Notes under the pieces: generated by a model
What the model saw: the letters and a program-made list of their open reading frames with translations, nothing else
Databases searched by the model: none
What the model was told of the DNA's origin: nothing
Program-made: the position numbers and the translations under genes
Assembly (NCBI RefSeq): GCF_009870125.1
Contig: NC_046680.1
Span: 19,363,501-19,427,500 of the forward strand
DNA length: 64,000 bases
From: Drosophila pseudoobscura
Lineage: Eukaryota; Arthropoda; Insecta; Diptera; Drosophilidae
Reading direction: 5' to 3'
Shown: positions 1 to 12,280 of the stretch, in pieces
Layout: each line of letters opens with the position of its first letter
Numbering within the stretch: the first letter of the stretch is position 1

Positions 1-289
1 ACACCCTACACCCTACACCCTACACCCTACACCCTACACCCTACACCCTACACCCTACACCCTACACCCTACACCCTACACCCTACACCCTACACCCTAC
101 ACCCTACACCCTACACCCTACACCCTACACCCTACACCCTACACCCTACACCCTACACCCTACACCCTACACCCTACACCCTACACCCTACACCCTACAC
201 CCTACACCCTACACCCTACACCCTACACCCTACACCCTACACCCTACACCCTACACCCTACACCCTTCACCCTTCACCCTACACCCTAC
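1..289. repeat. (ACACCCT)n 7-bp tandem array
   Basis: About 41 near-perfect head-to-tail copies of the heptamer ACACCCT run from the first base. Near 267-281 two units read TTCACCC before the array ends. It is cut by the window edge, so its true length is unknown. It resembles telomere-type heptamers of plants and other taxa, but Drosophila telomeres use retrotransposons, so this is best called an interstitial microsatellite. Confidence 0.95.
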
Positions 290-3170
290 ACCCTTCCTCT
301 ACCTCTTCATTCTCCATCACAAGTGGCTATTCTCAACGGGTTAATAGTTGTCGCAGTTCGCAGATCCTATTTACCAAAAGCCAGCGATCCGTGATCCGAG
401 ATCCGTGAGGCACTGCTTGAAAATTCTGAAAAAATATAGGCGCACAAATGGTGAACATTTCTCAAGACTTCATAGCTATTCCAATGCCCAGTGGCTTATA
501 TTAAAACTGGGGGACACAGGAGTAATTATTAGAGGCCTCCATACCATCCTCGAGGGCCGTTACTCCCGTGATAAGTGGTGAATATTTTTCGAATATCATG
601 CGATTTTGGTACACAAAACCATCTGTGAGATCTATAAAGATCGAAGATTATATTTAATACATAAAAATACACACGATGCTCTTTGGATGCTCTCTAAAAG
701 GGGGAGAACTCTAATGAAAAATGTTTTCCTGATTTTCCTGATTTTCCACCTCGTTTTCAACTCTTAATCTCTTCGCATTCTGTTCTTTGAGATTCTGTGG
801 GTGTGCCTGCGGCAGACATTTCGATCATTTGCAGTGCATTTTCTTATCAATTATTCGAATGCAAGCGACTTCTGGCCCTTGGCTCTGGTGTGCTCTTTGG
901 TGTGCTCTTCTGTCGGCTTTTCCCTGCTTTCCCTGTCGCCCCATTGCCCTGCTGGTGCTCTTCTGGTGGCAACATTTCACAGCCGCAGGCATGAGACTCC
1001 ACCACAAGACTGGATAGCAAGCCAGGAACAGCAGGAGGAGGAGCAGCAGCAGGAGGAGCAGCAGGAGGAGCAGCAGGAGGAGCAGCAGGAGGAGCAGCAG
1101 GAGGAGGAGCATCATTCTCTAGTTTCCGGCTAACGAAGCAGCAGGCGGCCTCCACTCCACTGGAAGCTCGTTGGAAGCTGGGTTTCAAGTGTCATAAATG
1201 AGAATTTATTCAGCCAGACATTGTCATTGTGGCGGCCATGGTGCCACATGGCGTGGCGGGGCGGCTCCCTCCCATTTGTCCCTGGCTTCTGCGATTCGTG
1301 TCTCTGTGGCCGTGTTGAAGCGCTCAGGTGGCAAATTTGCCAGGTATCGTGCCAGAGGAGAGCAGCCAGAGGATTCTGGCATTGTCATTGCCACACACTG
1401 TCTCCCCCAGTCTCCCCGACTGTGGCAACGGGGTTCCGTTCCGGGTTCAGGGAACTCTGAACCATAAATTTCATTAACAGCTGCTGCTGTCTGCTGTCTG
1501 CTGTCTGCACTGCGGATCGTGAGGCATTAGCTTATAGATTAAATAGTATATATTAAAATTACGCATACGCCGTGTAGGTCCATTGTCCGCTCTCCATGCG
1601 CTTTGACCTCTTCACAATAGCGTAAAGAAAACACACAATATTCTGTGTCACAATGGCAGCACAATATCAAATACTTGAACCGTGCCGCACTCCACCAGCC
1701 ACCAGCCACCTGCCCCCCCGCCCCGCTCTGCCGCTCTGCCGCATGTTTTCTGAGGTCGGGTCGGATCGGGTCGTTCAGTTGCAACAATGCAAATGGCAAA
1801 CGGTCACTGGAGCAGCGACGGCGGCGGCAACAAAGTCAGCTAACGATTTTCTAATGGACAGGAGCTTTCCCGCTGTGCAGGACAAATAACGCAGGACAAT
1901 AATGTACAAAAAAAACACACACACACAATGCAAAAGTTGTACAAATATAGGACATATTTTTTCTATGGAAAAACGTAAATTGAAAGCCCGTTAGACACCA
2001 GAGAAAGAGAGACAGAGAGAGAGAGAAGTTTTTGCCAGGCAAAATCCAGTCGCAGGAATTATTTTCATTCGCTGCAAATACGGCATCGATGGGGTTTTTC
2101 CCCCTTTAATGAGAATCCAGAGATTTTCCATGCATTTTCCACTTTTTTTTTTTGAAAGGGATTCACAGTTTCAGGAATATGAAACCCCGAGGGGATAGAA
2201 GGGTCTCCAACAGAGGGCTTTTTGGGACAGAGGATGTTTGGATCGAGGGTTTCTGTATAGAGTTTTTATAGGGCTTTGTGGATCCTTGGTTTCCAGGGAC
2301 CGTGGCCTCTTTCGTTGGAGACTTTCTTCGTAGATTTTCCACGACTTAAGCCAAATTATTCACTGTGTGCACTTTCAATTTTAAATCAACTTCAGGCAGG
2401 CACAGAGAAGCGGCAGTGCGGGGAAAACAGAGCGGGAAAAACAGGAGCAGAACGAGTAAAACAATCAAATCAAATATTTATATGCGGGCGCCACGCACAG
2501 TGGCACGCGGCCCAAAGAAAAGCTGTGGCTAAAACCAGGCATAAACTCGGCCAAAAACGTGGCCCAGTGGGGTAGGCAGGGCAGGCGGGGTAGGGGGTGT
2601 GTTTAAAGCAAACTTTGAATGAGTTTTTCTTCTTCTGTGTGCTTCTGGTCGAAAGATTTCTCCACTGCAACTTTCGGGACGGGGCGGGGGACGAAGACGG
2701 GCTATAGAAACTTTCGTTTCGGACAAGGATAAAGACAGGACTTAACAGGCCCATAACAAAGCAGAAGAAACGAAACTTTTAAGGGGCCTACAGTATATAT
2801 TGCTTGTTCGAAAAAAAAACACAAGAGAAAGCACAAAAGCAAAGATTATTTCCTATCAGAAAACAAGATTCATCGACACGTGTGGGGGCGGGGGGGGCGG
2901 TGAAATGTAACTGGGAAATCAATTTAGGCAACTTGAAAAGGCATCAAATGGAGGGCCAACGGAGGCTGCTGTGGCAACGTGCCTCACATATGGAAATCGC
3001 TGAGCAGCGAGGCGCCGCCAAAAACGGAATCGAATCAAATTGATTTGTTTCCTTACATTTTGGCTCTATTTGGTTTCCAAGGGGGCGCGGAAGGGCGGCA
3101 GGGAGGCGGCAGCAACACTTTTTACTGTAGCATACTTTTTGGGTGGCAGGAGGAGAGTCACTGCCTCCTC

Positions 3171-3171
<1 letters not shown>

Positions 3172-3252
<81 letters not shown>
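3172..3252. repeat. (CT)40 microsatellite
   Basis: About 40 uninterrupted CT dinucleotides, the longest of many GA/CT runs here. GA/CT runs can bind GAGA factor, but nothing shows that here. Confidence 0.95.
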
Positions 3253-3256
<4 letters not shown>

Positions 3257-4182
3257 CTCGGCGTAATGTAAGCTCCGGCCAAAGCTGCACTTAAACTTTT
3301 GATATCAATAACCAAGAGAGAACAAAAAGGAAGAACTGCGATGCAATCCTTTGAAGAAAAACAACACAAACAGCAGCGAAAGTGAGAAGCGAGGGACCAG
3401 AGAGAGAGAGAAAGGTGACAGATGGTAAGAGCAGGTCTACGAGAGAGAGAGCGAAAGTTGCCCAACAGATGGAAGTAAATCAGCGGCAGGAGACACGGAA
3501 TCCACGACTGTCAAGAGTTACATTTTCCTGCTTTTTTTTGGTTCCAAACTTTTTCATAAAAACTGCAAGAAAGCAGCAAAAAGAGAGGAAGGAAGAGAAG
3601 AAAATCTAATGCAAAAAACTGTCATTTGGAGTTGGCGTCTTTCGTATTTATTTTCATGTCAGTTGCACGTGCCGGGCCGCTTCTCCTACTCCTCCGCCCA
3701 GCACAACCACCCACCCACCCCCTCAACCACTTTCCCACTTTCCCACTTTCTTTTTTCTGCTGGAAAAAGCATCATGATGATGAGCGACAGCATGAGAGAC
3801 AGTGGAACAAACGCTTTGAGACAGGTGCTGCCTCTGCCTCCCGGGGGGTGGGGGTTGGAGGAGGGAGCAAATCACCAGAGAGAGGTTAGGCTTAGTGACT
3901 GTCCTCCACCGCCACCTCCACCTACATCCCCCACAACCCTCACCTTTGTCGTGTCATAAACGTTTGTCATCTCCGACTGACTCGTTAGCCAGATGATGCT
4001 GTCCTTTTCTTCTTTGCCCTACAGTTCCTGCCACTCATGGTGTTATTTTACACAAGACAAGATTTAGGCACTTCCAGACAGAGAGAGAGAGAGAGAGAGA
4101 ATGCTGCCTCACCTTTCTATAAATAGACCTTGCGGTGGATCCTCTTTCTAGCTGCACTGCTTTTTCCACAGCTTCATCAGCT

Positions 4183-4299
4183 CTTCTTGTGCTCGTCTAC
4201 TGCTTGATCTAAGCCTCCCAGTTCTTGTGCTTCGTCTACTGCTTGATCTATGCTTCCCAGTTCTTGTGCTTCGTCTACTGCTTGATCTATGCTTCCCAT
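4183..4299. repeat. 39-bp tandem repeat, three copies
   Basis: The phrase beginning TTCTTGTGCTTCGTCTACTG recurs at about 4,183, 4,221 and 4,260 (38 and 39 bp apart). The second and third copies are nearly identical and the first differs slightly. It is a small minisatellite with no coding meaning that I can see. Confidence 0.85.
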
Positions 4300-4655
4300 T
4301 TATCACTGCTTATATTTCAAAATTTTCCCCACACTGCTTTAGGTCGCGTTATGCCTGCTGCTTGTTGTTGAAGGACTGCTTGCTGCTTCGAGCTGCTTCG
4401 TACTGCTTCTTCAGTGGCATTTCTGCTTCAACAGATTTCCCAGGTTCTCCGGGTAGATTGGGATCCTAGCGGCCTGGAATAGGCCCCTCTGCACGGTGAT
4501 CCCGCGGGGCGAAGTGTGTGTGTGTGTGGGGGTGGTTTTAGTTTCCTTGACTAGAGCCAGGAATCGTGCATGACAATGGCACGGGCCATTAGTATCTCCC
4601 CCCAAAAGCGGATCCATAGTCCAAAAAATGTTCTGTTCATCAAAATCGGTACAAG

Positions 4656-4721
<66 letters not shown>

Positions 4722-6994
4722 AACTACAGCGATGAACAAGGACATGCCACTGGAGACATTTTGGCAAACTGTTTTCGCTTGATTGAATTGAATTCGAAAC
4801 GAGGTCTGGCCTAAACTCTAACAACAGCAACAAGAACAACGTTAACAGCAGTTATGGCCAATGCCAAAGAGTGGCAAAGAGTGGAAGAATGATAAACGGG
4901 GAGGATAGGAAGTGGAGGAAGTGGAGGACAGAGAAAATGAAACGCCCCAACTGTCGCAAAATCAATAAAACTTTTGGTCCTCGAAAGCGACATACGACAG
5001 CCACAGGAAGGGAGACAGAGAGAGAGGAAGAGGCAGAGTTGGGGCAGAGGCAAGACCTCTGTAATTCCGATACAAGTCTCAGCGGGCACATTAGCAACAT
5101 GTGTTGCCCTCCAGGCTGGAGTTTCGGAGGCGGACAAAGAGCAAGCAGTCCAAAAAGAGGCGGATAGGGGAGGCAGGGAGATGAGGGTGGGGCATGCGGA
5201 AGAAAGATGAGTAGTAACGCCAGAGGAAGGAGCCTGGGCAGGGAAATTTGTATCGGCGAATGTTTGTGGCCAACATAAAATAAATGGCCCAAAGGGCAGA
5301 TGCAGGCAGAGGCAGTCAGAGCGGCCAGATGATAGACAGGAGACGACTCTGGCTGTGATTTATGTGGGAGGAAATTCTATAGCGTGGGAGTAACCCAACT
5401 AATTGGTTGTTGCCATGCCCTCAAGGACGGTGCAAGGAGGAGAGCAGGGACGGGCGGTAGGTGGCAAGCCCCGAAAGTTTGCTTGCAACCGCGAAAGTGC
5501 GAAAGAGAACAACTTTTCAGAATTCAAATGGAAAACCGAAATTGGGATTAGAGATTCGCAATTTGAGCACAGAACAGGAAGAAGCGCGGTATTGCTGTCT
5601 AAATATTTAATGAGAAAATAGAAATCAAGAACTAAAGTTGCCTCCAGCAGTGATATCCTTGCAACGACAAGGCGCACAAGTGGCGCGGCAGCAGCGCAAG
5701 ACAGGCACATGTGCAGCAAGGCCAAACAAAGGGATTCAATAACCCAAGTAAAAGACAGAACAGAGAGATGCAGAGATGCAGAGATGCATTGTAGTCGGGT
5801 TTCAAATACTCGTACGAAGATTTCAATATTATTTCAAAGTAGGTCCATTAAAAAATCGTCTTATTTGATATGCTTTTATTTTCAATTTGTGGTAAATATA
5901 TATTTAAATAAAATATTTTTATTAATTTTAATAACGGTTTCACACGCTATTTTCTCCGAGTGTAATAACTCCCATTCCATTTCATTCCACTCCTTTTTCC
6001 TTGCTCATCTTCAAACAGTAAAACGGTATACCAAAGACGAGCGTGCAGCGAAAGCAAGCAGTGGAAAGCAGAGCGCGGCATTCAAGCAGAAATTTATAGC
6101 TGTAAAACGACGACGCGTACTCCTTCGAGTCTCGAGGCCCACGCACAAAGGGTATCGCTCGTTGTGGCAGTGTGGGTGTTCGTGCGGCACAAAGCACAAA
6201 GCGGAAGCAATAAAAAAACAAGAGAGACAAAGAGAGAAAAAAGAAAGAGCTCAAGTGACTGCCCTCCCCCTCTTTGCTCCTCTGCTGTGCGGCACCTGCC
6301 ACATCAGCGAAAAAGTCAAATGAAAATTAATCTAATTTTTCGTAATAATAATAATACAGCACACAAAACCACAAAAAAGTTTCGCATTACCAAAAAAAAA
6401 AAATAAAAGTATATTTATTTATTCCAGGGGCCCCTCACACACACACACACACACACACAAAATTAAATTTTATTTGCAGAGATCCCACAGTACATCCGGC
6501 GGCGTGGCCCCCCTTTCTCACCTTTTTATCTGTCCCTCTGCGGTGCTCCATCCATCAAGCCGCGCTAGGGCCCCCCCTCCTCCCCCCCTCCGTCTAGATT
6601 TGCATTCTTCATTACGATACAGTGGTTGTGGTGTCTCTTTTTGGGATATAGTATCTACATATATCTAAGAATATTGCAAAATTCTGTAATTTTCAATCAC
6701 CGAATCTTTGGTATCCAAAAATTGAATAATTTTGTCGTTGTGGAATGGAAATACCATCTGTTGGGCCCACTGTCGTTCGTCCGGTACAGTCCGTCCGGTC
6801 ATGTAGAGTGCTTTTGTATTTGGTTTTCTCGTATGGAGGATGCCACCTGAAATTGAAAACTTTTGACGAGGAAAATGCAACGAAAACATGCGCGAAAAGT
6901 GGCAGAAAAACATTTTTCATCTATCGTTGTTGAATGTTGAACATTTTTGTAATTTTTTTTTTGGTTTTTGTATAACCACAACAAAAGTGTTTAC

Positions 6995-7139
6995 CCTTGA
7001 CTGTAGGATGGCGAATGGCGAATCCCCCATGGAACTGGCATAAATATTAACAATGGCGGCGTGGGATTTTCGCGACTCCGCAACAACGAAGCATAGATTT
7101 AACAGCGAGGGGCACGCAGAGTGGAGGCTTACCTGCAAA

Positions 7140-7177
<38 letters not shown>

Positions 7178-7185
7178 AAAATTAA
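6995..7185 (-). promoter_or_regulatory. Recursive splice site, or acceptor of a 46-codon cassette exon
   Basis: Read on the minus strand, a branch-point-like TTAAT (about 7,185) is followed by a ~35-nt CT-rich tract, then CTTTTGCAG directly joined to GTAAGC (junction 7,133/7,132). A fused 3' splice site and 5' splice site is the hallmark of Drosophila recursive splicing in very long introns. It would sit about 19.8 kb into the intron that starts at 26,891. An alternative is that the acceptor opens a real exon. From 7,132 the frame that follows the phase-0 junction stays open for 46 codons (to 6,995), where GGGTAAAC could act as a donor. Confidence 0.55.
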
Positions 7186-7257
7186 CATTCGGATATACCA
7201 TTGATGCACTATTCTATATTAAAGTAAACATTACAGGGTATGAGATTGGCTGGGTGA

Positions 7258-7852
7258 AGCCTTCGGCACCTCTTGAGACAACGGGCTAAACAGCGGATGG
7301 GGCGAGCGAGCGAGGGGCCGGACGAGCGGGCCGCGCGACTGCGGAGAGTACGGGAGAGGGCACGGGAAAGGCGTGCGAGAGAAACCGACCAGGAGCACAG
7401 GGACCGGGTCTTCAGGGAGGCAGTCCAAAGGTGGACAAGGCTGTTGTACGAGACGCCGGAGCAGCGGCACACGCGGCTGGCCAAAAAGAGAGAGGCGAAT
7501 CGCAGGCGCCAGAGAAGCGAAACGAGAACTCCAGCAGGCCCAGAAGCCCCGACTAGCCAGTCAGCTGCCACCGCCATTGAGGAAGCTTGGAGTGGCGGGC
7601 ACTACTGGGTCCATTCCGCAACCCTGGACAGTGCCGGCGGGGTGGAAGGGGAAGAGCAGAGCCCCAACAACGAGGCGCAACGACAGGCCCAAAGCTTCGG
7701 GCAAGGACAGAGTTAAGGCCCAGTCCCAGTCCCAGTCCCAGTCCCAGTCCTGGCTGAAGATCAACAGATCTCTGAGACGGATGAGAGCGAGCCTCTCGAC
7801 CAGGCACCGCACAGCAAGGAGGACAAGTATGTACCATCCATTCCATTATAAA
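7258..7852 (+). pseudogene. STPR-repeat (23-residue repeat) gene segment with an in-frame stop
   Basis: From about 7,258 the plus strand encodes a very Arg/Glu-rich protein with exact 23-residue periodicity. Three full repeats begin SEGPDERAARL, RETDQEHRDRV and YETPEQRHTRL, and half a repeat precedes them. This is the pattern of the STPR (score-and-three peptide repeat) DNA-binding domain, first described in the Bombyx fibroin-modulator protein FMBP-1. An ATG at 7,306 could start it. Upstream, TGA at 7,255 closes the frame without a clear splice acceptor. Downstream, TAA at 7,714-7,716 ends the frame, yet the same frame then stays open for 45 codons: a Val-Pro tract from a CAGTCC repeat, then an acidic tail that begins LAEDQQISETDESEP, ending at TAA 7,850-7,852. 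I read this as a decayed or truncated STPR gene, or one with unrecognised introns. The domain assignment is confident; whether it is an active gene is not. Confidence 0.55.
7720..7750 (+). repeat. (CAGTCC)5 hexamer microsatellite
   Basis: Five copies of CAGTCC follow directly after the in-frame TAA of the STPR segment. Being a hexamer, changes in copy number keep the reading frame. Confidence 0.9.
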
Positions 7853-9615
7853 CAAAATGATTAGATATATTATACCCGTAATCGTATGGAAGGGGTATTG
7901 AGGGTGTTTACTCGTAATTTATTCATTTCAAAGGCAAACACTACTCCCCCCAGCTCTGGACTCTGGACGACACTAATCAGCACACAATTTGAACAAGTTT
8001 TTCAAGAGACAAAGACACGGCATTGTTGCCAGAAAGTACTGGCAAGCTCTCAAGTGCTGAAAGGAGGCAAAGGGCAAAGGGCAAAGGGCTCTACAGAATT
8101 TGCTCACTTTTCGAGAGAAGCCTCCTCCAAATCCGAATCCAAATCCGCATCCAAATCAAATATTCAGTAGATTTTCAATTGATTTATAAAATCCGTTGCC
8201 TTCGGGCCTGCATTTTGGTGGCTGATGGTGAAATTTATTTGCAATATTTATGATGCATTTGGCATTTTAATTAAATACTGTGGAGCATTCGCCCAGCCCC
8301 CCCCCCCCCTCCACCACCCCCCACCCCCGGCACATGTTGCAGAATCATACAATAAAAAGCGTTATTTATTGCATAATTAATGTCATTGTTTGTTCGTCCC
8401 TGCCGCCTTTTTCTGCTTTGTTTTGCACCCCATTCTTGATATTGTTTTTTGGAAAATATATATATATATATAATTCTTTTGTTTGCTGTACACAAAGCAT
8501 TCAAAATTAATGAGATCTTTGGTTGGGCATTCGAATGGTGCCAAATCCATATGTATGCTTTTTCAGACACAGAAGAGGGGGAGAGAGGGAGAGAGAGAGA
8601 GAGTGAGAGAGAGAGAGAGGGTACATGGAGGAGCACTTCATTAGGAAAGGAATGCGTATGCCCCTCAAAATGAACTCCTCGAAGGGCTCCAAGAGGGCAA
8701 GCCCAACATTCTTGTCTTCCGCCTGAATCTGGCATCAACTGGAAATTTCCCCACATTGAGGCAGGGGACGGGGGAGGATCGCCGACAGAGATATGGATGA
8801 TGAATGTTCCTTTTGTTTCTTTTTTTTTTGAGAGCTGATAAGAGTTCTATCATCTCTTGGCCTTCAACTCTCGAGCGATCTCCCAAGAACCTTGGAGCTA
8901 GCCTAGCCTAATCAATACAACACCGTCTCGGGATCGGGAAAAAAGGCAGCGCTTTGCCTTAAACACAAGTTGGCAGCCCTCTTTTTGTTAGGAAGCATCT
9001 AAGGCTAAAGCATCATCTTGAGGAATATATTCCTCTTTTAGTTTCTTCCTTTAAGCCTCCCAAATACAGAGCATCTCTCGCCTCTGAATCCTGGAATGTC
9101 CGTGACAAAATTAATTAATTTCTAAGGCTGATTCCAATCTTGTTTTGGTTATTTAATGAAGAGGAATAATTATGCTGGCTTCTCAATATTATTATTATAT
9201 AGAATTTGGGTTATAATCTCCTCAGAGTCGCAGACTCTGGTTTGCCAAGTGAATTGTGGGGATTTTAAAGCCCATCAAGACACAAGCTGGGCAACCCAAC
9301 CCCCCCTCGTTAATAGGTTATCAATTAGCAATAAATTGATACGAGCTGAGGGCCCGACCCACGCATAACCTCCGACGCTCATGCAAGACAATGCCTGGTC
9401 ATTGTGTGTGTGTATCCTGGGTTCCTCTCCGGGTGCCCCGTGCCCAGAGCGCCAACCCTTTCAAACTAATTGCTGGACAAAACAAACCATTCACAAAACG
9501 CTCGAGTGACAGCAGAAGCGCCAACATTGGAGAGGAGAGGCATGGATATGGGAATACTTGGAGGCGAAGACGGCCGGAGACGCTTTCCTTTGGCCTCCCC
9601 TCCTCCGGGTCCCGT

Positions 9616-9652
<37 letters not shown>

Positions 9653-12048
9653 CTAAGCTTATTTCCTCATTAACTCTTGGGGTTCCAGCCTCTCCTTCTC
9701 CTTCTCTGTCTCTGTCTCGCTGCCTCCCTGGCCCATGCGATGCTCTTGCTCTTCCGCTGGCCCCTGCTTGCATTCGCCCTCACTGAATGCCACTGCTTGA
9801 CTAACTGCACTTTTCTCTTCTTTTCATATTTCCTGGGCTAGGCAGAGCAAAGCTTTTTCAGGGCCACTAAGAGCCGCAGCGCATCGCAAGAGGGGGTGGG
9901 GCGATGGGACATCCCAGAGCATCGCAATTTAAACCAAAGAGCACTGCTTACAAGCAGCTTAAAGTCTAGCTCCAATCATTCTGCTTTGCTCTTTCACTGC
10001 CTCACCACTCCCCGCTCCGTTCCATTCCATTCCGTTCCTTCTTACTTACGAGGGGGGAGGGGGAGGGGGAGGGGAATAAGAGTAGGTCCAATTAGCATAC
10101 GCCATAAGTCAGTCGGGGATTGCAGCTATACCCAGAGGGAGAGAGGTAAAAAAAAGTTGATAGAGAGAGACAGAAAAAGCCACATTGTAAATTTCTTTGA
10201 CGTCTGCAGAGTTTTTTCTGCCATCTATAGGTACTCTTTCCACTGCTTATCCACTGCTTGGCGTGTGTGGGTGGTACTCAAACACAATTAAAAGTGTTTA
10301 CACACCACGAAAAACAAAGCGAAACGACTCAAAGCATACCCCCCAAAACAAATGGGGGGAAGAACATAGGCAAATGCCATTTAAAGGGTAATCTTTTGGC
10401 CATCCCCGTCTGGCTTCGAGCACCGGGGTACAATGAACGGATGGACCGATGGTCGGACAGCGAATAAATCGCCAGTAAACAGAGCAGCTGGTGTAAATTA
10501 TCGGCGATTAATTGGGCGTGCAATTGAAATGTGTGCCTGCGTGTGTAAAAAGAGCATGGAAATGTCAGACTATAAAACAAATAACAAAAAACCAAATGAG
10601 CGAATGAATACAATATTTAATCAAACAAAAAAAATCACAGGGCTCCACCTCCCTCCCTCTTTCCCTCCCCCATGTTCGTTCGGCAAATATCAAAATCAAA
10701 TACTGAAAAACAAGCAAATATTTATGTAGGCTTTTCTCTATATTTTTTGCGCGGCATCAGCATTATTTGTGCGGTGGCTGCAACCAAATGTGGCATGAAA
10801 TGCGTCTCCCAAATGGAATTAACAACATCAATGTCAGCGAGGGACAGAGAGGGAGAGAGTGAGAGAGAGAGAGAGAGAGAGCACATCTCTCCGGGTATTT
10901 GCATTGATTTTGTACCCAATGTGTTTTGCTTTGATTTTGTACCATCAATGGGTTAAGGTTTGAAGGTTAATTATGCAAAAACATTGGTAAACATTCAACA
11001 GACCCAAAAACAGGCCTTTAAATGGGAAAATATGGATAGCAGCTGACCAGGCTTTCGGGCAGAAGGATCGAAAGAGATCTCTTGCTTGGCAGATGGCAAT
11101 TATCACAAATTTATCGAAGCCTATCGACAGACTTATCGATTGGCTTTCGAGAATGTTTCCAAGAGTAACGGCACCGCACAAAGGGTGCCGCAAAGGGTTA
11201 TCGGGGATGTATCGAATGTAGATCGATAGGTTATCGAAAGATCTCTCTTGAAGATCAAAGAAACTCCCAGCTACACACCATCCTCCACATCATTAGTGAC
11301 CCACCTTATAGATCAGAAAATATTCCGCCATTTTGCAGCATTTTTTTTGTTCAATCCAAACAAAACTGAAAACTAGAGCAAACATCTTCAAAGAACCCCC
11401 CGAGAGAGGGAGAAATCGAATTGAATTCAAAGTGGTTGCCCACTTGGTTTACAAAAGGGGGTGGGGGAGGGGGAGGGGGGGGGAGGGGGTTCATCAGGGA
11501 AATTCCAAAACTAATCAAAATCGAATTCAAATGTAGGTCAATTCTGCAATTTGTATTTTGTTTTATTATGCCGCAATATGGAATTCGATTGAATGGGATT
11601 TAACACCTGCCACAGAGGCAGCCGCCGCCCCCGCCCCCTCCATCCATTGACTCCCTGGGAAAATACAGCGGCAAAGCATTGGATTTTCCGTTGGCACCTG
11701 ACACGCCTGTTTATTTGCGGGGGTTTTCCGCCATTTTCCGCCTGTGCAAGGAATCGTAATTGAATCATTGGTGGGGGCAAAAAAGGAAAAGGAAAAGGAA
11801 AAAGCGAAACAAGCGCTCAGTGGTATTGAGAGGCAGGTGCTTGACAATCGATTGCCGGCGGTGGAAAAACCCTCGACATGCCAGGCATCGCACCTCCCCC
11901 CTCAAGCCCACAGAAGCAGTAATTAGATACATAGATACATTATTTATTTATACCATATTTATCCAACAAGTTGGTGGCAGTTTCTTAGTTCAACAAAATG
12001 CAAACATCAACAAAATCAATTTGTATCATCAATATTCATGATTGTGGA
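7853..12048. other. Non-coding stretch, no gene seen
   Basis: GA/CT, GT and poly-C tracts dominate (for example C-rich 8,297-8,328, GT run 9,616-9,648, G-rich 11,456-11,490). No coding frame has a plausible start, splice sites and non-repetitive composition. It is probably intronic to the minus-strand gene. The one notable element is the CGATA cluster at 11,112-11,236. Confidence 0.5.
11112..11236. promoter_or_regulatory. Cluster of seven CGATA/TATCG motifs (BEAF-32/DREF-like)
   Basis: TATCG or its complement occurs at 11,112, 11,122, 11,134, 11,199, 11,210, 11,224 and 11,232, seven times in 125 bp. A given 5-mer on either strand is expected about once per 512 bp. Clustered CGATA is the known recognition pattern of the Drosophila boundary protein BEAF-32 and overlaps the DREF site TATCGATA. 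Insulator or promoter function is inference. No transcript start is evident. Confidence 0.45.
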
Positions 12049-12152
12049 CACCCTCCTCCTCCTCATGCTCCTCCTCCTCCTCCTCGTCCTCCTCCTCGTC
12101 CTCCTCCTCGTCCTCCTCCTCGTCCTCCTCCTCGTCCTCCTCCTCGTCCACC
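12049..12152. repeat. CTC/GTC-rich 12-bp tandem repeat
   Basis: Repeats of CTCCTCCTCGTC (about seven units) form a pyrimidine-rich array on the plus strand. The open frame on the minus strand is an artefact of the repeat. Confidence 0.85.
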
Positions 12153-12280
12153 TCCAACCACTAAATGAACGAATGTCCATGAATATGAAATAAATTTTGG
12201 AACAAGTGTGCACCCAGAAACAGCAGAAAGAGCCACAAGAGAAGAGAAGGGAAAGCGTGTCTTTGGCTGCCGAAATGCGG

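Larger units (their letters stand above)
290..7130. other. Non-coding, probably intronic stretch with microsatellites
   Basis: No convincing gene is visible. Open frames here are made of repeats (GA/CT, CAG-type, CCT) or lack splice and codon signals. It holds a CAG/GGA-rich tract at about 1,030-1,110, a (CT)n run at 3,172-3,252, GA runs near 4,080 and 4,663-4,714, a CA run near 6,439-6,459 and a three-copy 39-bp repeat at 4,183-4,299. I infer that it lies inside the long intron of the minus-strand gene whose first coding exon is at 27,017-26,892. The rest of that gene would then be left of the window. Confidence 0.5.

Noticed and set aside
1..289. Genuine telomere
   Set aside because: Drosophila chromosome ends are HeT-A/TART-type retrotransposon arrays, and ordinary unique DNA follows directly.
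801..1188. Open frames of 65-113 codons on both strands
   Set aside because: They are produced by a CAG/GGA repeat; the peptides are homopolymeric (Gln/Glu, Leu, Ala/Pro).
2944..3465. 173-codon minus-strand frame
   Set aside because: Its core is an Arg-Glu dipeptide run read from (GA)n; no start context or splice signals.
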